64,000 bases of DNA, from the NCBI RefSeq assembly GCF_007741515.1, contig NZ_CP036263.1, positions 5,505,178-5,569,177 on the forward strand, in the 5' to 3' direction. This stretch comes from Adhaeretor mobilis (GTDB lineage: Bacteria; Planctomycetota; Planctomycetia; Pirellulales; Lacipirellulaceae). The notes under the pieces were generated by a model that was given only the letters and a program-made list of their open reading frames with translations, searched no databases and was not told the origin of the DNA. Made by a program: the position numbers and the translations under genes. This document shows, piece by piece, positions 36,171-45,711 of the stretch. The stretch's first letter is position 1. Every line of letters begins with the position of its first letter.

Positions 36171-37856
36171 ATGATGAACTATAAACAGAGTTTAGTCAGT
36201 GTCCCCGTTTTATACTTCTTATTGACCGCCTCATTGGGTTCGCCCGCCCAAGCTCAGCTCATCACCACGCGGCAGGTGAGCACGGGCGACATCTCGCCGA
36301 CGCTGTATGCCCAGGTCAACAACGGCGGCCCGTTCGAGCCGCCGGCCGGGGTCGTGTTCCGCAACGTTCAGTTGTTCACGCCGGCGGTCGACGGCACCAC
36401 GCTGGCCTTCATCAGTTCAAGCTTCGAGGCGAACTTCTTCAATCCGGTTGCGTACTTCGAAGCGGGCCTGTTTCTGATCGACGGCCTGACCCCGCAGTTG
36501 CACAGCGATGGCACCACGAACCTGAACGTCAAGCCCATCGTGCACGGCGTCACCGACCCTGGCGTGGGTGCGTTCGCCAACGGACCGAGCTCGGGCGGCG
36601 CCGCTGTCGGTTTTGATTTCGCGCCCAACTCGATCTCTCTGTCCAATGGCAGCGTGTCGGTTTTCACCCTTCAGAACGGGCCAGGAAACCGTTATGGACT
36701 CTACGAAGGAACGACCACCACGGTCACCACGGCGCCGGTGCCGTCGGTGGAGGTGATCGCTGATCAGAACCACACGGTTCTGGCCGGCGCCGAGGTCGCG
36801 GTGGCAGGCACAAGTGCCAACGGTCACCACGACAGCTTTTCATTCGCGCGCGATGGCGATCGCACGGTCGCTGCCGTCCTACTGACCAACGACCGCTGGG
36901 TGCTGACGTCCTACGAGAACGGCGTCCGTGAGAACCTGTTGATTTCCGGCGGCGGGGCCGAGGCGATCGACCTTCCCGACGGCCCGTTTTTAAATACCAA
37001 GTACGTCGATGCCGATGGCGGACAGATCGCCCTGATCTCGAGCGATAAGGTTTACAAGTTTGACACGGCCAACAACGCATCGCTGCTGGTGGACGCCGGC
37101 GGGCCGTTGAACTACCTCACGCTCGACGGCGACGACGTGGTGGTCGGCCGCGGCGGACCCACCTCAGGGGGGTTCAACCCCGTGGTCACGACCCGTGGCC
37201 GAGGCGGTTCAATCAGACCTGACCTGCACTTCCTCGGCGCCGCGGTGGGGAGCATCGCGCAGGTCCAGGACAGCGCGTTGGTTGATCTGGTCGACTCAAG
37301 CACACCGATCCCCGGCACGGCCGAGACGTTCGCCGCCTTCGGGCCGTATTCGTACAGCGAGGGCAACCTCGCCTTCGTGGGAAGCGGTCCGTCCGCCAGC
37401 GGCATCGGCGGGTTGTTTGTGCAGTACCTCGGCGAGGTGTTTGAGGTGCTCTCGATCGGTGACACGTTTGACGGCAAAATGGTCACCGGGGTCGACATCA
37501 ACCGCCGCGGCCTGGACGGCGACCTGCTGGCATTCGTGGTGAGCTTCGAGAGCATCGATCTTCCCAACAACGACATCATGTACGACCAGAGCATCTACAC
37601 ACTTTCGCTGTCGGAGAACTTCGCGGCCGCCGGTGACTTCGACATCGACGGCGATGTCGATGGCGCCGACTTTCTTGAATGGCAACGCATCGACGGAACG
37701 CCAACCGGACTGTCTGAATGGCAAACCAATTACGGTACTCCACCCGGCCCACTGTCCCTATTAACGGCCGTGCCAGAGCCGTCAGGTACTATGTTGTTAG
37801 GACTTTCAGCCTTCGGGATTCTTTGTCGAAGTAAACGACAGCCCCTTGAGCAATAG
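36171..37856 (+). CDS. PEP-CTERM protein with dockerin-like repeat, mosaic composition
   Basis: 561 residues with a signal peptide (VPVLYFLLTASLGSPAQA). Residues about 30-480 form a large beta-rich repeat domain (units such as DGTTLAFISSSF, DGDRTVAAVLLTND, DADGGQIALISSDKVY, GDDVVVG, YSEGNLAFVGSG), likely a beta-propeller. A dockerin-type Ca-binding unit follows (DFDIDGDVDGADFLEWQR near 500), then the sorting tail AVPEPSGTMLLGLSAFGIL and basic RSKRQ. The propeller-coding part is visibly GC-richer, with mostly G/C third bases, than the signal and tail regions, which match the surroundings. It may have been assembled from a foreign central module. Function unknown. Confidence 0.87.
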   Translation: MMNYKQSLVSVPVLYFLLTASLGSPAQAQLITTRQVSTGDISPTLYAQVNNGGPFEPPAGVVFRNVQLFTPAVDGTTLAFISSSFEANFFNPVAYFEAGLFLIDGLTPQLHSDGTTNLNVKPIVHGVTDPGVGAFANGPSSGGAAVGFDFAPNSISLSNGSVSVFTLQNGPGNRYGLYEGTTTTVTTAPVPSVEVIADQNHTVLAGAEVAVAGTSANGHHDSFSFARDGDRTVAAVLLTNDRWVLTSYENGVRENLLISGGGAEAIDLPDGPFLNTKYVDADGGQIALISSDKVYKFDTANNASLLVDAGGPLNYLTLDGDDVVVGRGGPTSGGFNPVVTTRGRGGSIRPDLHFLGAAVGSIAQVQDSALVDLVDSSTPIPGTAETFAAFGPYSYSEGNLAFVGSGPSASGIGGLFVQYLGEVFEVLSIGDTFDGKMVTGVDINRRGLDGDLLAFVVSFESIDLPNNDIMYDQSIYTLSLSENFAAAGDFDIDGDVDGADFLEWQRIDGTPTGLSEWQTNYGTPPGPLSLLTAVPEPSGTMLLGLSAFGILCRSKRQPLEQ

Positions 37857-37887
37857 CCTTGTCTTTCTCCCATGGCAGTCTCCGACG

Positions 37888-39273
37888 CTAGTTAGCGGGA
37901 ACGTCCATTCCGTCCTTTGGGATAGCGAGTTCGGTAGCCTTCCAGTCAGCAATGATTCTTAAGAGGTCAGAAACTTTTCGAGGCATGGGCTTTTGTTGCT
38001 CAAGCAGCCTCCATTCGCCGAACCGACGCCAAAATGCGACATTAATTGACCCAGCCACAAGCATTCGCGTGCCCGTGTGGTCAATATCGACAGAAGGAAG
38101 CGACCATGGACCCGAGTAGAATTTGTGTTCGACGGTGCCCGTGGCGTTGTCAATAACAATGATTTCAGGGTCGCGGATATATTTACCAGAGTTGCCGAAT
38201 GTTGGCAGTAGGACTGTACGGCTACCGTCTGGTGAAAAGTGACCAGAGTAACCTAACTCGTATTCCCCAAACGATTTTAATTCTTCGCCAGACTCCGCAT
38301 CGTAGAGAGCATAATTCGACTTGAGGAAGCGAGCTGCAATGTCCGAAGGATCGTCACTCGCTTTGATATAACGAGCATAAAGAAACTTCTTCCCGTCAGG
38401 GCTGAGCGCCATCATACGACCATCCACACCCGTTAGTTCACCTGATGGCATCTCGAACCGGTCTACTTCCTTTTGTTCGAAGTTGAAAACGCGAACAACG
38501 TTGTAAGGACGGGAAGGCCCTCCCTCAAAGACACGCTCCGTCGCACCAGAGACATAGTACCAGCCACTATTGCTGGGACATCTACCAATCTCATTGCCCG
38601 TGCTGGCATCAAGAATCACACGTGTATTTGACGTTTCAAAGTTGTAGATTAGGTTACCGGAAGCGTCACGTCGAACTTCATTGGAAATATGTGCGTTGAG
38701 TCGTGTCGAGTGACTTTTAAAAATACCTATCGAGGGTAGCTGAACAGTTTCAATTAGTTCTCCGCTTTCGACGTCAAAGCGGCGAGCACGCCAACTGTCG
38801 TAAATCAATAGGCTAGAACCATCTGGCGAGAACTGGGCGATTCCTCCATGCTTAAATTCTCGAATTACTTCGCCCGTATCGGTGTCCCATAAGACACTGA
38901 AATCGAAAAAGCTGAGCAAAGCATGGCCGCTCTTGGGCGAGAATTTCACATGTCGTAGATGGCTCTTATGTCTTCGGTGAGTCCGCACCATTTGACCAGT
39001 TTTGAGGTCAAATAGCATTGCTTCACCCACTTTCAAATCGAAACTGAAGAGCGGAAGTAGAGTCGCAAGCTTCCTTAGCTTGCCTTCGACATCCGGTTGA
39101 CCCGCAACTAACGCACTCGGCTTTTTACGATGCGCGGCGCTTGAGCCTCGACTGTTGTTTTCGATACTTCCTTGCGTCGTAGTAGCCGAGCCGTCCTCAG
39201 CCATTGAGTGATGATAGGAGACCACCCAAACGGTTAAGAGAGCTACGGTAAATCGTTGTGTCGAGGTCGACAT
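37888..39273 (-). CDS. WD40-like beta-propeller protein, secreted
   Basis: 461 residues from ATG 39273 (MSTSTQRFTVALLTVWVVSY), which gives a short signal or anchor; the longer frame to 39315 lacks support. At least six blade-like units follow with the SPDG signature: HLRHVKFSPKSGHALLSF, IAQFSPDGSSLLIYD, MALSPDGKKFLYARY, YSGHFSPDGSRTVLL and VDIDHTGTRMLVAGS, separated by D-x-x-TGE/SGE turns. It is likely a protein-interaction scaffold. It is preceded by a small membrane protein gene 19 bases upstream, possibly one transcript. Confidence 0.82.
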   Translation of the reverse strand: MSTSTQRFTVALLTVWVVSYHHSMAEDGSATTTQGSIENNSRGSSAAHRKKPSALVAGQPDVEGKLRKLATLLPLFSFDLKVGEAMLFDLKTGQMVRTHRRHKSHLRHVKFSPKSGHALLSFFDFSVLWDTDTGEVIREFKHGGIAQFSPDGSSLLIYDSWRARRFDVESGELIETVQLPSIGIFKSHSTRLNAHISNEVRRDASGNLIYNFETSNTRVILDASTGNEIGRCPSNSGWYYVSGATERVFEGGPSRPYNVVRVFNFEQKEVDRFEMPSGELTGVDGRMMALSPDGKKFLYARYIKASDDPSDIAARFLKSNYALYDAESGEELKSFGEYELGYSGHFSPDGSRTVLLPTFGNSGKYIRDPEIIVIDNATGTVEHKFYSGPWSLPSVDIDHTGTRMLVAGSINVAFWRRFGEWRLLEQQKPMPRKVSDLLRIIADWKATELAIPKDGMDVPAN

Positions 39274-39292
39274 AAAGTAAGGATTACCGCGA

Positions 39293-39526
39293 TTACTTCT
39301 CGACCTGCACTGCACTACTGCCTAACCATACAGATTTCAACACCTGATAAGTGGGGACTGCCGCCAGAAACAGTGCGAGCCACGTGACAACGGAATGGGC
39401 CGCAGGCTTGACGCTCGCCGGTACAAGTAGTGTCGTGATACTAAGCGACATTACTATCAAGAGATGGAACGCAAAAAACACAAACGGAGCAACTAGGAAA
39501 ACCGAGAGTAGCCGAGTCGTATACAT
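39293..39526 (-). CDS. Small membrane protein, 77 aa
   Basis: ATG 39526 (MYTTRLLSVFLVAPFVFFAF). Two membrane segments (LLSVFLVAPFVFFAFHLLIV and SVVTWLALFLAAVPTYQVL) separated by a short loop. No known motif. The 19-base gap to the WD40-like gene suggests co-transcription. Confidence 0.6.
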   Translation of the reverse strand: MYTTRLLSVFLVAPFVFFAFHLLIVMSLSITTLLVPASVKPAAHSVVTWLALFLAAVPTYQVLKSVWLGSSAVQVEK

Positions 39527-39757
39527 GACCAACCTTGCTCCGAATTGAGTTGATATAAAAATGCTTCGTCGATGGGTATTATACTATTATTTGCGATTGA
39601 ACCGAAGTGAAGACAGTGGAGCCCTAAAATAGCTGCTTTTGCCAAATTGCTGACTTAGATGCCGGCTCCCGAGAGTGGCCGGCTTCATCGTTTGACGCAG
39701 TTTAACCAGCCGCGGCGTTTCACGCTGACGCTCCAGGTTACCAGCCCGGTCGAAAAA

Positions 39758-40348
39758 CTAGAGAATAGTTTTACTGACGTACCAGAAACCTTGAATCGCT
39801 ACATAGCTAAAGCAACCGTAGCTGATGAGAAAGGACACAAGGCAGAATTGCCTTAGTCGATAGCTGTTTTCCTCGAAGTGGGCGTGAACGTACCAAAACG
39901 CTTCGCCCTTTTTTTCAGGCAGCACTGTGAGCTCCCGTATATCAAGCACATTACTTTCGCTGCGTCGATTTGCGTCCATATGTTCAAACGACCAATCTGC
40001 AAAATCGGGCGGTGCCTTAGGCCAATCGTCCGGGTGGACGAAATCTCGTACGTATGAATAGGAGAGCATGAGCATGTTAACTTCGTGGTCCCTGATTCGC
40101 TCACTAAACGTCTTGTCCGGATCGCTTGCTCCCCCGTCATATTCCGCCCAAATCAAATCTGGGATGTAGCGAAACCCTCGACCTGAGCGTTCAAAACCTT
40201 CGAATGAATCAAAGTCTCTGATGAGTGTCGGGCAAAAAAACCAATAGGCCATTCCAGCGATTGAGAATGTCACAGCACCAAAATAGAAAAGAGTCCAACT
40301 GAATGGAAGCATCAAAGGGATTACCAGGTTTGCCTGCGGTATCACCAT
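39758..40348 (-). CDS. Hypothetical membrane protein
   Basis: 196 residues. Membrane segments lie at about 13-40 (MLPFSWTLFYFGAVTFSIAGMAYWFF) and 168-188 (FCLVSFLISYGCFSYVAIQG). The middle is soluble, rich in aromatic and acidic residues (DDWPKAPPDFADWSFEHMD). No known motif. It lies in an AT-richer stretch of orphan genes, likely acquired. Confidence 0.62.
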   Translation of the reverse strand: MVIPQANLVIPLMLPFSWTLFYFGAVTFSIAGMAYWFFCPTLIRDFDSFEGFERSGRGFRYIPDLIWAEYDGGASDPDKTFSERIRDHEVNMLMLSYSYVRDFVHPDDWPKAPPDFADWSFEHMDANRRSESNVLDIRELTVLPEKKGEAFWYVHAHFEENSYRLRQFCLVSFLISYGCFSYVAIQGFWYVSKTIL

Positions 40349-40504
40349 GCGTCAGAGAGGATCCTCACGGGACCGGTTCAAGAATCGATTCCTCTGGTAT
40401 TTAAAAAACCACTGCAAACGTGGAACGTAGAAGGTACGCACTAACAAACTTTTTTAGTCAGGACTTGAAATCCCCATGGCAGTCTCCGATGCAGGTTGGC
40501 AATA

Positions 40505-41314
40505 CTAACAGCTCTGTGAGAAAGCCGGTGTAATGTCGAAGAACTTGAGGAACGGTGGATGGCCAAGAACGTAAGACCAAGTCTTGACAACCCACCACCA
40601 AACTCTGCTTCCAACGAGTACCAACCTAGTCTCCTCAGTTGGGACCCCAAAGTTAAGCATGCGGCTATTAGCACCCCAGTTGTGAACATAAGCTAGCGTT
40701 CTCTGGCCGACTTTACCTAGTGCATCAATGCGGATGCTCGATTTACTCTTGAGTATTTCCCGGTAGAACTCTCGGCTTGGCGAACAACTTTCAAGCTCCT
40801 CGGGTCTGAAAATCCAAACCGTTCTCTTATGTCCGGTGACTCGCTCACGAGTTAACCATAGCAAGTCGGAACTCCACCCTTGCGACACAAGGAACGACTT
40901 AAAATTCTCTAAGGCATCTTCAAAAGGTACACGAGCATCACCGCCACAGACGCTAACCTTAAGTCCCATCGTCTCCAAACAGTCTACTAAGGGCTGCACT
41001 TCAGAATTCGTAAAATCTCGTTCCGCAGACAATGAAAAGAAAGACTCCTTTAGTCTGCCTGATAACGAAAGACTGTCGCTGAGAGGTATAATGAAACAGG
41101 GCTGAGGGCCCAGACGCCGTGCAGCGTCGCGGGTCGACTCGATTGGGGCAGCATCCAGCGGCATACCCACCTTAGATGCAAGCTCCTCTTCCAGAGCGAT
41201 TCGGTTTTCAAAGTATTCCCCAGTTGCTTTCGTGCCGGGGAATGATTTTGAAAGCTCTTTAATGACTAGCTCAAGTGTCAGCACATCGTCTGATTGACAA
41301 TAGATATACCCCAT
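40505..41314 (-). CDS. Hypothetical protein
   Basis: About 269 residues from ATG 41314, behind AGGATGACTTCG; the frame is open to 41350. The protein is soluble at its N-terminal part (MGYIYCQSDDVLTLELVIKE) and ends with an aromatic segment (WWWVVKTWSYVLGHPPFLKFF) that may touch a membrane. No recognisable domain. It stands alone between convergent or repeat-rich DNA; codon use is AT-richer than the core genes. Confidence 0.6.
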   Translation of the reverse strand: MGYIYCQSDDVLTLELVIKELSKSFPGTKATGEYFENRIALEEELASKVGMPLDAAPIESTRDAARRLGPQPCFIIPLSDSLSLSGRLKESFFSLSAERDFTNSEVQPLVDCLETMGLKVSVCGGDARVPFEDALENFKSFLVSQGWSSDLLWLTRERVTGHKRTVWIFRPEELESCSPSREFYREILKSKSSIRIDALGKVGQRTLAYVHNWGANSRMLNFGVPTEETRLVLVGSRVWWWVVKTWSYVLGHPPFLKFFDITPAFSQSC

Positions 41315-41418
41315 CGAAGTCATCCTAGGTTTATTGTTGCGTCCCGGCAATTCATTGTACTTATTCCCGAAGTGTGCTTTTAGCCCTCCACACGCGAAGC
41401 TGCGTCAGATTCATCGTC

Positions 41419-42277
41419 GAATGGCACGTAGATTTACCTAACTCCTTTCACCATTTCGCTTTTGATCACGTGACGTGGTTTTCTTAGAAACGCAAAGTGC
41501 TTGGGCCTTCGTTTCAATAGGCGTGGCTCGAATCGGTCGGGTCGATCGGCAACACGATGGCTGGCGACGCAATCCAGCAACTGTTGATAAAGGATCATTC
41601 GGTGCGCACCCCCTCGACACGCTTGGTAATCAATCAGCCGTTGAAACTCTTCAAGGAATTGCAGAGCTCCTTTGAAGCTAACCGTGTTGGGGGTAAGCAT
41701 TCTGATTCTCAGGCGTATCGGGCATCGTTACCGTAGAGCCATCGAACAAATACACGCGACGGTTTTTCCAAAGCCAGTCCGATTGAGCACTCTTATCAAG
41801 GGCTTGTCCTGTCTCTTGTGCGACATCGGAGAAAAACTCCTCCGGCAAACGTTTTCTCGCTTGGCAGTACGCGCCAGTTTCTGGCGAGCATTCACTTTGG
41901 CCTTGGGATAGGCGATGCGTAAGTAAGCGCGCGACGGCTGTCCGACAGGAATGATCGGCACTCAAAACTTGGCTCAAAAAAACCCACAGCGTTACTAGTG
42001 GTGGGTAGATGCTATCGTTCCAAACGACCTTGGACGCTGTCAGTGCTTGCGAAACAATCTGCTCGGAAAGAACACCGGTGAAAGGCAAGTCGCCGTCTTG
42101 AAGAAACTGGCGTCGCAGAAAACTGACCTGTTGTCGAAAACGATCTGGGTTAAAATTGCCCATCAGAAGGCCTCCTTGCTAGCGATGGTTGTGTTAGACA
42201 ACACCATCTGTGCAAGTGAGGCCTTTTTTGCCTAGGTCAGTTCGGCGTAAACACTTACAGAAATCTACGTGCCATTC
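41419..42277 (-). mobile_element. Internally deleted IS4-family element
   Basis: 859 bases between GAATGGCACGTAGATTT (41419) and its exact inverse ending at 42277. The inverted identity continues 11 bases further on both sides (GATTCATCGTC, 41408 and 42288). It contains the two ends of a transposase gene and lacks the middle. It shares the GAATGGCAC tip with the intact element at 43456 and the chimeric MITE at 18751. Confidence 0.82.
41434..42163 (-). pseudogene. IS4-family transposase, middle deleted
   Basis: The N-terminal part (42163 to 41678, FRQQVSFLRRQFLQDGDLPF ... RVYLFDGSTVTMPDTPENQNAYPQ) is homologous to the intact transposase at 43465-44886 and retains the first catalytic Asp. It then jumps to the C-terminal part (NTVSFKGALQFLEEFQ ... 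SHRVADRPDRFEPR) in another frame; about 240 codons including the second Asp and the YREK signature are missing. It cannot be active. Confidence 0.88.
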
Positions 42278-42402
42278 GACGATGAATCCGACGCGTTTTC
42301 GGGACTTCAGTTTCTGACCAATGTGGGTCACTCATGTGCTAGATAGCCAAGTGCCCTTCGAACCGGAACTAGACGAGCCCGCGGGCGTTATCGGCACGGC
42401 AC

Positions 42403-43191
42403 CTAGCGACCAATTGAACAGTCTGGGAGTGATTCCTGGATGATTCGATAGCCCTCAGCGGTAACTTTGGTTTCTTCTATATTAATAAGCTCTAGTGTAT
42501 CCATGCCTTGCAAGTGCTGAGCGATACTATCGTCCACTAGAGTGTGTTTTACATTGAGCCATTTCAAGGTATCACGGGAGCTTTTGAGGACCTGAATAAC
42601 CCCCTCAGCTGTTACGGAAGTATAAGATAGATGAATGGTCTGTAGTTTGCTGAGCTTCTTCAAGTGTAATAACCCTGAATCCGTTACAGGTGTGTCTGCA
42701 AGACCTAATGTGTTGAGGCTAGAGCATCGGCCTATGGATGCCATCCCGTCGTCGCCGATTTCCGTACTTGAGAGCCTTAGTTCTTCAAGATTCGTTAGTT
42801 TCCATAACTGCCCTATTCCTTTGTTAGATATATTCGTCTCCCTGAGATTGATATACCGAACCTTATGCAACAGCGAAGAAAGCTGGATAACTTCCTCATC
42901 GCTAATCTCAGAACCAGCCAGATTCAATCCAACTATAGTTCTGAAATAATCAGCTCCAATGAGTGAATGAAGCCAAACCGGTCCCCATGGGCCAACATCA
43001 ACAATTCTGCCCTTCTTGACCTTACGGAAAAACTCATAATCGTAGATGGGAGAAACACCAGCCTTTTCAAGGATAGCTAGAGCCGCTTGCTGCTTAGCGA
43101 CTCGATTTGCTTCAATTCCAAAGTAAACCGCAACTACGGTGAAGACGATTAAGAGTGATTTGAGGCTATATCGAATTGTTCGACGACGCAT
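42403..43191 (-). CDS. Membrane-anchored leucine-rich-repeat protein
   Basis: 262 residues from ATG 43191, with AAGGAG four bases upstream; an earlier ATG at 43212 contains that site inside its frame. One membrane segment near 10-28 (LKSLLIVFTVVAVYFGIEAN), then a linker and about six leucine-rich repeats of the GALA/ribonuclease-inhibitor-like sort (LVGLNLAGSEISDEEVIQL-like, LEELRLSSTEIGDDGMASI, LNTLGLADTPVTDSGLLHL, LQTIHLSYTSVTAEGVIQVL). Such anchored LRR proteins are numerous in planctomycetes; the binding partner is unknown. Located between the two IS4-type elements. Confidence 0.8.
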   Translation of the reverse strand: MRRRTIRYSLKSLLIVFTVVAVYFGIEANRVAKQQAALAILEKAGVSPIYDYEFFRKVKKGRIVDVGPWGPVWLHSLIGADYFRTIVGLNLAGSEISDEEVIQLSSLLHKVRYINLRETNISNKGIGQLWKLTNLEELRLSSTEIGDDGMASIGRCSSLNTLGLADTPVTDSGLLHLKKLSKLQTIHLSYTSVTAEGVIQVLKSSRDTLKWLNVKHTLVDDSIAQHLQGMDTLELINIEETKVTAEGYRIIQESLPDCSIGR

Positions 43192-43455
43192 AGAACTCCT
43201 TAGCTCGTTCAAGGATAGTCTTCCACACTATGTGACAAAACGGCTGGAACAGCAGAGTGTACTGTTACCCAGCAAATCCCCTGGTAGATTATACCTTTCC
43301 TGCGTTCTATCGCCAAAATTGTGGTTTTCAAAAAGCAGTTTTCAAGGCAGCGGAGGCACCCATCAATCGCTGATGCCGCACTTCCGTAAGTGACAAAGGA
43401 GGCGTCGTCCTGGGGCTGGAATGGCAGACGGCTACGACGCGTCGGAGTGAAACGC

Positions 43456-45048
43456 GAATGGCACTTACTTTTCTTTAACTCCTTTGAGCATATCGAGTTT
43501 GGCCTCGTTCCTTGGTTTGTCGAGGAAGTCGTAGAGCTTGAATCGCCGTTTTCTTTTTCGGGGTTCGAATCGATCGGGTCGATCAGCAACTCGATGGCTG
43601 GCAATGCACTTCAGTAGCTGGTCGTAGAGTTCCTGGCGCAATTCTGCATTGCGTCCAACCATGAATTCAATGACCGGTTGAAACGCCTCCAGAGTCTGCA
43701 TGGCTCCTTTGAAGCTGATTGTTCTCGGCTGAATGTCGTGCTCACTTGCCGCTTGAGCCATGACTGTCCGGATGAGATTGTAGGCCAGCACATGCGTCCA
43801 GATCTCTTTACGAACAAGTTCCGGAGTTTTGCAACGCAAGTCGTGCATTTGCATCGTCGATTTGATAGACCTCAGATCGAGTTCATTATTCCATCTCTGG
43901 CGATAAATGAATGCCAGATCCTCTTTGGTGGTTTGCTCGGGGTCAAGTAAAGTTGTGACGACGATAATGCTCTTCGTCCTAAAGCCTCGTGTTAGAACGT
44001 GAATGCGCGTCTCTCGCACGGTGATGAAGTCAGGAAGCGACTGATAGGTCGCCCGATCCACCGCTCGAATGGAAGAAGGCTTTTTCCAGCGAACGATATG
44101 ATCGTCTTTGCCCAGTCGTTCTCCTTTGCGAAAGTCGGCTTTACGGTTGGCTTTGTTGAGCCGGCTAACGAGATCGAGACCACGTTGTTGGAGCATCGCG
44201 ATGTTGGCCCAATTGGCCATCAGCCGATCACCTAGCAGAATGTCTCCGGGCGACAGGATATCCCAGAGCTTGCGGAGTAAACTGACTTCGCCCTGTCCCT
44301 TGCCGGCGTAACAGCATACCCCCAGACCAACAATCGATCCACAAGAAAGAGAAAGGATTGCTCCAACCCGGGCGATCGGAGATCCTAACCCTGGCCGCTG
44401 CGTCGGAATTTGCGGATAGGCCTGTTGGTTCGCTGGCGTATCAGCCATGGTGACCGTCGTCCCATCGAACATATAAACGCGGCGTCCCTTCCAAAGCCAC
44501 TTCGGATCCACCTGAGAATCTAATACGCGGCCAACCTGGCAAGCCACCGCTGAGAAGAACCTTTCAGGCAAACGCCTTCGGGCTCGGCAGTAGCTGCCGG
44601 TAAGAGCCGAGCATTCGCTCTCTCCGTGAGCAAGTCGATGAGCGATGAGTCGAGCAACGGCCCCTCGGCACGAATGGTCTTGGCTGAGCACTTGGCTCAG
44701 GAAGACCCACAGCGTTACCAGGGGCGGGTAGACGCGGTCTTTCCAGGTCACTTCCGCGTCTGTCAGTGCCTGTGAAATGTGCTCCATCGACAAAATATTC
44801 GTGAAAGGTAAACCGCCTTCTTGCAGAAACTGTCGCTGCAGAAATCGGACTTGTCGACGAATGCGTACTGGATTAGAAAGACACATCGTAAGGCCTCCTT
44901 GCTGGTGATGGGTTCTTTGACAAAACCATCTGAGCAAGCGAGGCTTTTTTTGACGACGTCAGTTCAGCAAGGACTAAAGAAAGCACTGCTGCGATAGCGA
45001 TGCTTAGGAGTTGGGGTGAAAGGACTTAAAGAAAAGTAAGTGCCATTC
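43456..45048 (-). mobile_element. Intact IS4-family insertion sequence
   Basis: 1593 bases. The ends are GAATGGCACTTACTTTTCTT (left) and the inverse on the right (AAAGAAAAGTAAGTGCCATTC region). GAGTGAAAC(G/T)C lies directly outside on both sides (43445-43455 and 45049-45059), an 11-base target duplication with one mismatch, a length typical of IS4. The good duplication and intact gene indicate a fairly recent insertion. Confidence 0.85.
43465..44886 (-). CDS. IS4-family transposase
   Basis: 473 residues from ATG 44886, behind AAGGAGGCCTTACG. The DDE residues are visible: Asp in VYMFDGTTVTM, Asp in ILLGDRLMANW and Glu in the IS4 signature YRQRWNNELDLRSIK, i.e. Y-(2)-R-(3)-E-(6)-K. The N-terminus RRQVRFLQRQFLQEGGLPF aligns with the deleted copy at 41434. 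It could act on the deleted element and the MITE at 18751, whose terminal GAATGGCAC is shared. Confidence 0.93.
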   Translation of the reverse strand: MCLSNPVRIRRQVRFLQRQFLQEGGLPFTNILSMEHISQALTDAEVTWKDRVYPPLVTLWVFLSQVLSQDHSCRGAVARLIAHRLAHGESECSALTGSYCRARRRLPERFFSAVACQVGRVLDSQVDPKWLWKGRRVYMFDGTTVTMADTPANQQAYPQIPTQRPGLGSPIARVGAILSLSCGSIVGLGVCCYAGKGQGEVSLLRKLWDILSPGDILLGDRLMANWANIAMLQQRGLDLVSRLNKANRKADFRKGERLGKDDHIVRWKKPSSIRAVDRATYQSLPDFITVRETRIHVLTRGFRTKSIIVVTTLLDPEQTTKEDLAFIYRQRWNNELDLRSIKSTMQMHDLRCKTPELVRKEIWTHVLAYNLIRTVMAQAASEHDIQPRTISFKGAMQTLEAFQPVIEFMVGRNAELRQELYDQLLKCIASHRVADRPDRFEPRKRKRRFKLYDFLDKPRNEAKLDMLKGVKEK

Positions 45049-45711
45049 GAGTGAAACTCCGACGCTGATTAGCTACCTCAGAAACTCCAGTTAGCTGCCG
45101 GCGGTGTCGATGACCTCTGTCTCGAACGGCATCCCCAAGATCGGTCAAATTCATCACCCAAGGTCCCAATCTGGCCACTCGCTAAACGACACATGGGGCA
45201 TCGTCCTGGGGTACTTGGCGACTAGCTCAATGATCGTGAAGCGAGAGTTACGACGACACCCCCCTTCGGTGGAAGGCACTGTCATCTGAGCAAGAATTCT
45301 CATCGGAGGAGGCTTTCGTCTATTTCGCCCCGAGCCGACAAGCAGCTACTGACCCAGCTGCTTGCGCGTCGCGTCGAGAAGCTCGTATAAATCCGGCCAA
45401 AGGTGCAGAATCCGCGACCGCAATCACAGCCAATAGGGGCTTCGACAAGGACGACCGGCGGAAAACGTACTCCCAGTATCAGGCAATTGTATTGCCCCTG
45501 TTTTTGGGAGGAGTTCCTAGCTCCGTTGGGTCACTCTCTGGCTAGCTAATCAATCGCCGTTTCGAGCCTGAGGTCGATACGAGCTCATGATTTTCCGATG
45601 GTTGACACCGCGTCCCAACGGTTTGCATTGCGGTCGCCACCATGGATTGTTGGCGGTCACGGCTATTGGCGTAATAGAAAATCAGGCTCGCTGCATTCCG
45701 CAAGTCGCGTG
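45049..45711. other. Intergenic, mosaic of repeats
   Basis: 660 bases without a supported gene. It holds TCTGGCCACTCGCTAAACGA near 45172 (repeated near 47271), the 109-base duplicate of a kinase gene end at 45273-45381 and a degenerate relative of the 35520-35673 repeat at about 45430-45560. Confidence 0.55.
45273..45381 (+). repeat. 109-base direct repeat containing a kinase 3' end, copy 1
   Basis: Matches 50791-50899 at 106 of 109 positions in the same orientation. In the other copy the last 36 bases are the 3' end of the Ser/Thr kinase gene (encoding ELLDATRKQLGQ on the minus strand). Here no kinase follows, so this is the duplicate or the remote end of an inserted segment. Confidence 0.9.

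Noticed and set aside
43209-43604. 131-codon minus-strand frame crossing the left end of the IS4 element
   Set aside because: It spans the element boundary and is out of frame with the transposase; Ser/Thr-rich chance sequence.
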